The position numbers and the translations under genes were made by a program. The notes beneath the pieces were generated by a model, which saw nothing but the letters and a program-made list of their open reading frames with translations, did not search any database and was not told the DNA's origin. Shown here one piece after another: positions 7,594 through 10,160 of a stretch of 10,160 nt of DNA. How positions within the stretch are numbered: the stretch's first letter is position 1; each line of letters opens with the position of its first letter. Source of the DNA: CAZAMP01 sp964486455 (lineage in GTDB: Bacteria > Eisenbacteria > RBG-16-71-46 > CAZAMP01); the NCBI GenBank assembly GCA_964486455.1, contig CAZAMP010000079.1:1-10160 (forward strand). The letters are read 5' to 3'.

Positions 7594-7632
7594 GTAGAGA
7601 TCTCGGTCGGGTGGCCGATGACGACGCCGGCA

Positions 7633-7661
7633 TTGCGATCGGGGGCGTCAGCCCGTAGAGT
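7633..7661 (+). promoter_or_regulatory. Possible promoter for the small protein and phosphoesterase
   Basis: TTGCGA (7633-7638), a 17-nt spacer and TAGAGT (7656-7661) each match four of six consensus bases. Transcription would begin near 7668, about 50 nt before the small gene at 7720. It is back to back with the carAB promoter, with some 40 bp between the two -35 boxes. Confidence 0.35.
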
Positions 7662-7719
7662 AATGGTCCTGGATTCAGGAGCTTAGCGGTTTCACTCCGC
7701 CACGAGGACGTTCGACACG

Positions 7720-7830
7720 ATGAACAACGTTTGGTACGGAATATTGGCCACGACGATCGCCTTCGTGGTGGTGATGGTTCTCGCCTGCGTCAGAGGCGGT
7801 CGTCACGACGAGCCGCCGGAGCGCCGGTAG
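7720..7830 (+). CDS. Small one-helix or lipoprotein-like protein, 36 residues
   Basis: This is a short open frame not matching any family I know: MNNVWYGILATTIAF, then VVVMVLAC, then VRGGRHDEPPERR. Residues 4-22 are strongly hydrophobic, enough for one membrane span, and the end is charged and Arg-rich. Two readings fit. One is a single-pass inner-membrane peptide whose positive C-terminal end stays in the cytoplasm. The other is a tiny lipoprotein with VLAC as a loose lipobox at Cys23, although Leu at -2 is atypical and the N-terminus lacks basic residues. A partial Shine-Dalgarno (AGGA, 7705-7708) sits 11 nt before the ATG, slightly far. The stop is 18 nt before the phosphoesterase start, so the two are probably one transcript. 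The hydrophobic block in an otherwise GC-rich, Arg-prone reading frame supports real coding. Confidence 0.5.
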   Translation: MNNVWYGILATTIAFVVVMVLACVRGGRHDEPPERR

Positions 7831-7848
7831 CGATCTCCCACGTGCGCC

Positions 7849-9084
7849 ATGGATGCCCGCCGTCCCTCAGGTCCGGCCACTGATCGGCCTCCCGTCACGT
7901 CTAACCCACGCCCGCGCTCCGTAACGACTGGGGTCGCGCGCTCGGGGCTGTTGATTCTCGTCATCGCCTGCCTGGGGTTTACCTGGCCGTGGCAGATGAA
8001 CCATGGATGGCCCGGCACATCGCGCATTCCCGTCACGCCGCTCGATCATCCGACACTCGAAGAACGCGTGTCGGAGTGCGGATGGGATCCGGCATCCGGA
8101 TACCGTTTCGCACTCTTTGGTGATCAGCGCGCACTTGCCGATGGGGAGTTTCAGCTCCTCGTCGATCGGCTTGCCATGCGTTCCGAGTCCGATGAGCGAT
8201 TGCTCTTCATGTTGGATACGGGGGACTTCGTTCATAGCGGCAGGCACACGGATCAGTTCGATCGTTTGCGGAGCATCCTCAGGCCCGTTCGCCATCTTCC
8301 ATATCTCGTGGCCGTTGGAAATCACGAGCTCGACAGCAACCGATCACAGGTTGCCAGACACAACACGGCCGCGTTTCTCGGCTATCTCGATCCGGAGCTC
8401 GGATCAAATCGCATGTACTACGCGAAGACCGCGGGCCGGGTCCGGTTTCTCTTCATGGATACGAACGATCTCGTCTACGGAGAGGGAGGGAAACTACGCG
8501 ACGCCGGTGCCCCGAAACCCGGTAGCCGCACGGAAGAGCAGCTGCGGTGGCTCGTGCGTGAACTGGGCATCGAGACGAACGCTCCCGACTCCGCGACGAT
8601 CGTCGTCATGCATCATCCGATTGTGGTTTCCTCCAAGAAGTACCGATCTTCCGCGCGCCATCTTTGGCGCACTACGTTCGAGGGGCGCACGATTCCCGAC
8701 ATCCTGATGGATGGTGGCGTTGATGTCGTGATCACCGGGCACACGCATACCTACGAACGTTTTCGGATCGAGCGCAACGACGGTCGCGTCATGCACGTTG
8801 TCAATCTCTCCGGCCGTCCCCGCACCAGCTTCCTCTGGTTCGGTGACGGAGGTCGACGGTGCCAGGATATCCGAGCAAAAGAGGATGAGTGGTTCAGAGA
8901 CAACGGATGGCACGACATGGCGCGGTGGAGCGTGCGACAGGAAGACGCGATGATCGGCGATGAGGCCAATCAGTTTGCCATCCTCGATGTGGACGCCTCC
9001 GACGGTATCGAAATGGAGATCGTCTATCTGGACGGTGAGCGGGCGCAAGGGGATCGGCGTCCGGAACGCGTTCGCCTGAAGTAG
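7849..9084 (+). CDS. Exported, membrane-anchored metallophosphoesterase (calcineurin-like)
   Basis: This 411-residue protein has the metal-binding motifs of calcineurin-like phosphoesterases in order: GDQ (91-93), GDFVHSG (125-131), GNHE (157-160), MHHP (254-257) and GHTHTYER (297-304). These ligate two metal ions and hydrolyse phosphomonoesters or phosphodiesters. The GHTHTYER form resembles purple acid phosphatase-like members. The first motif usually reads D-x-H; here it is Asp92 followed by Gln93, so one metal site may differ. A hydrophobic stretch SGLLILVIACLGFTWPW (32-48) after an Arg/Pro-rich start points to export. It contains VIAC, a lipobox-like sequence with Cys41, so the enzyme may be a lipoprotein facing the periplasm. 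The ATG at 7849 has no clear ribosome-binding site, but no other ATG or GTG in frame precedes the hydrophobic segment. It follows the 36-residue gene by 18 nt, suggesting coupling. Substrate unknown. Confidence 0.85.
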   Translation: MDARRPSGPATDRPPVTSNPRPRSVTTGVARSGLLILVIACLGFTWPWQMNHGWPGTSRIPVTPLDHPTLEERVSECGWDPASGYRFALFGDQRALADGEFQLLVDRLAMRSESDERLLFMLDTGDFVHSGRHTDQFDRLRSILRPVRHLPYLVAVGNHELDSNRSQVARHNTAAFLGYLDPELGSNRMYYAKTAGRVRFLFMDTNDLVYGEGGKLRDAGAPKPGSRTEEQLRWLVRELGIETNAPDSATIVVMHHPIVVSSKKYRSSARHLWRTTFEGRTIPDILMDGGVDVVITGHTHTYERFRIERNDGRVMHVVNLSGRPRTSFLWFGDGGRRCQDIRAKEDEWFRDNGWHDMARWSVRQEDAMIGDEANQFAILDVDASDGIEMEIVYLDGERAQGDRRPERVRLK

Positions 9085-9091
9085 AGATGTG

Positions 9092-10030
9092 TCATTCGCG
9101 GCCGCGCCGAGGAGACCGGAGGGCCGGAATCACGATCCCCGTGATGACGATTACACCACCCAGCGCGTGTAGCGGCGTGATCCGTTCGCCGAGAAGGATT
9201 GCCGCGCCCACGACCCCGAAGAGCGGAACGAGTCCCAACGTCGGTGCCATGCGATCGATCCCGATCCGTTTGACCGCGAGATAGTACGTGACGAACGCCA
9301 CGGCGGTGGCCGCTACGCCGAGGTAGAGCACGTTGAAGACGGCAGCCGCCGACCACGCCGAGATGTTCGGCACGCCGTCGACCCAGAACGCGATCGGCGC
9401 GAGCATCAATGCCCCGATGAGAGACGTCAGGAAGATGACGGTCGTGGCGGAAACCCTTCCCGCGAGCTGCTTGCCCAAGACGGTGTAGGCCCCCCACGCG
9501 GACGCGGAGATGAAAAACAATCCGTCTCCCAGGAGCCGCTGCTCTTCGGCGCCCGCCGAGCGGATCGCCGACCAACCCACGAGAAATGCCCCGGTCATGG
9601 CCAGAGCGGCCCCGAGCATGGCGCGCCGTGCCGGACGCTCTCCGCGAAAGATGAACGCGATCAGCACCGCGAACGAGCCGGCAGTCCCCGGCGTGATGAC
9701 CGCCCCGTCACTCGCAGGTGCCAGGCGGATCCCGACGAGGAAGAGGATGTTGTAGGCAATCATGCCGGTGAGGCTCATGCCGATGACCACCATCCAGTCT
9801 TGCCGGGAGAGTTTCGGGCGCCGCCGGCCGTCCGTCGCGAGCCAGATCGGGAGTAGCGCCACCGCGGCCACGGCAAAGCGTCCCACCGAAACGGTCAGTG
9901 CTGGCGCGTCATGGGCGGCAAGTCGGGCGGTTAGCCAGGCGCCCGCCCACATGAGCGTGGTCAGCACCAGAAGTGCATATCCAGCAGCTAATTGCGGGCG
10001 CACCTGAGAATCGATCCGGTGGTTGTCCAT
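9092..10030 (-). CDS. EamA/DMT-superfamily membrane transporter
   Basis: This 312-residue protein has ten predicted membrane helices (roughly 15-34, 44-66, 79-101, 107-128, 138-156, 168-188, 195-215, 228-250, 262-280 and 287-304). It is built as two repeats of five, the EamA architecture of the drug/metabolite transporter superfamily. Each half ends with the family's typical element: FRGERPARRAMLGAALAM then TGAFL in the first half, and LLGERITPLHALGGVIVITG in the second. MWAGAW in helix 1 and the ASDGAVITPGTAG segment near residue 107 also fit. Such proteins usually export amino acids, nucleosides or other small metabolites across the inner membrane; the substrate cannot be read from sequence. 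The basic tail (SPRRGRE) fits a cytoplasmic C-terminus. No Shine-Dalgarno precedes the ATG at 10030. It converges with the phosphoesterase, with 7 nt between stop codons, so it is a separate transcript. Confidence 0.9.
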   Translation of the reverse strand: MDNHRIDSQVRPQLAAGYALLVLTTLMWAGAWLTARLAAHDAPALTVSVGRFAVAAVALLPIWLATDGRRRPKLSRQDWMVVIGMSLTGMIAYNILFLVGIRLAPASDGAVITPGTAGSFAVLIAFIFRGERPARRAMLGAALAMTGAFLVGWSAIRSAGAEEQRLLGDGLFFISASAWGAYTVLGKQLAGRVSATTVIFLTSLIGALMLAPIAFWVDGVPNISAWSAAAVFNVLYLGVAATAVAFVTYYLAVKRIGIDRMAPTLGLVPLFGVVGAAILLGERITPLHALGGVIVITGIVIPALRSPRRGRE

Positions 10031-10038
10031 AGCCGGTC

Positions 10039-10067
10039 AGTCTAAAGCGTTTTCGTGACCCTGCCGA
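10039..10067 (-). promoter_or_regulatory. Possible promoter of the EamA transporter gene with almost no leader
   Basis: On the minus strand TCGGCA (10067-10062), a 17-nt spacer and TAGACT (10044-10039) each match four of six consensus bases. Only 8 nt separate the -10 box from the start codon, so transcription would begin at or within a base or two of the ATG. That agrees with the missing ribosome-binding site, but the boxes are weak. Confidence 0.3.
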
Positions 10068-10112
10068 TCCTTCAGTTGGGACGTGGTCCGGATAATGCCA
10101 GTGCGCCAATGA

Positions 10113-10124
10113 TGCCGGCCGGCA
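10113..10124. repeat. Perfect 12-bp palindrome TGCCGGCCGGCA
   Basis: A GC-only-core palindrome near the right edge, followed closely by a second GGCGGCCGC stretch. In GC-rich DNA such palindromes arise often by chance. It could belong to a hairpin ending a transcript that enters from the right, but no gene end is visible to support this. Confidence 0.2.
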
Positions 10125-10160
10125 GGCGGCCGCAGGGCGACGTGTCGCGACGGGTGGTGT

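Noticed and set aside
8003..8707. A 234-codon frame overlapping the phosphoesterase
   Set aside because: Same-strand alternative frame with Ser/Arg-rich, low-complexity composition and no motif; the phosphoesterase frame carries all the conserved metal-site motifs.
10109..10160. ATGATG frame open to the right edge on the plus strand
   Set aside because: No ribosome-binding site, only 17 codons visible, and Arg/Gly-rich composition; not enough to call a gene.

Overview
The window comes from the chromosome of a GC-rich, diderm (Gram-negative type) bacterium. The diderm reading rests on two tandem genes that look like signal-peptide-bearing outer-membrane beta-barrels. Nothing here fixes the phylum. 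The gene style would suit an environmental, probably uncultured lineage, but that is inference. I see no phage genes, transposases, CRISPR array, rRNA or complete tRNA.

Layout from left to right. (1) 1-265, minus strand: the N-terminal end of a GT-C type membrane glycosyltransferase that runs off the left edge. (2) 266-524: a divergent promoter region. (3) 525-1742 and 1739-2914, plus strand: two barrel proteins of about 400 residues that overlap by 4 bp. They have no recognisable named family, but the same predicted strand order. (4) 2915-3101: a convergent spacer holding an unusual AT-rich cluster of three inverted repeats. (5) 3102-7514, minus strand: the carAB operon, encoding both subunits of glutamine-dependent carbamoyl-phosphate synthase, with its promoter near 7566-7593. 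(6) 7515-7719: a second divergent promoter region. (7) 7720-7830 and 7849-9084, plus strand: a 36-residue one-helix or lipoprotein-like small protein, followed 18 nt later by an exported, membrane-anchored metallophosphoesterase. (8) 9092-10030, minus strand: a ten-helix EamA/DMT-family exporter, convergent with the phosphoesterase with only 7 nt between the stop codons. (9) 10031-10160: a short end region with a possible promoter and no supported gene.

Functionally, carAB is housekeeping: it supplies carbamoyl phosphate for pyrimidine and arginine synthesis. The rest is mainly cell-envelope biology: lipid-linked sugar transfer, outer-membrane barrels, an exported phosphoesterase and a small-molecule exporter. 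The units appear to be separately transcribed neighbours and not one pathway. The points most worth a second look are the coupled barrel pair, the triple-palindrome spacer, and the small protein paired with the phosphoesterase. I found no clear evidence of a new defence or mobile system.
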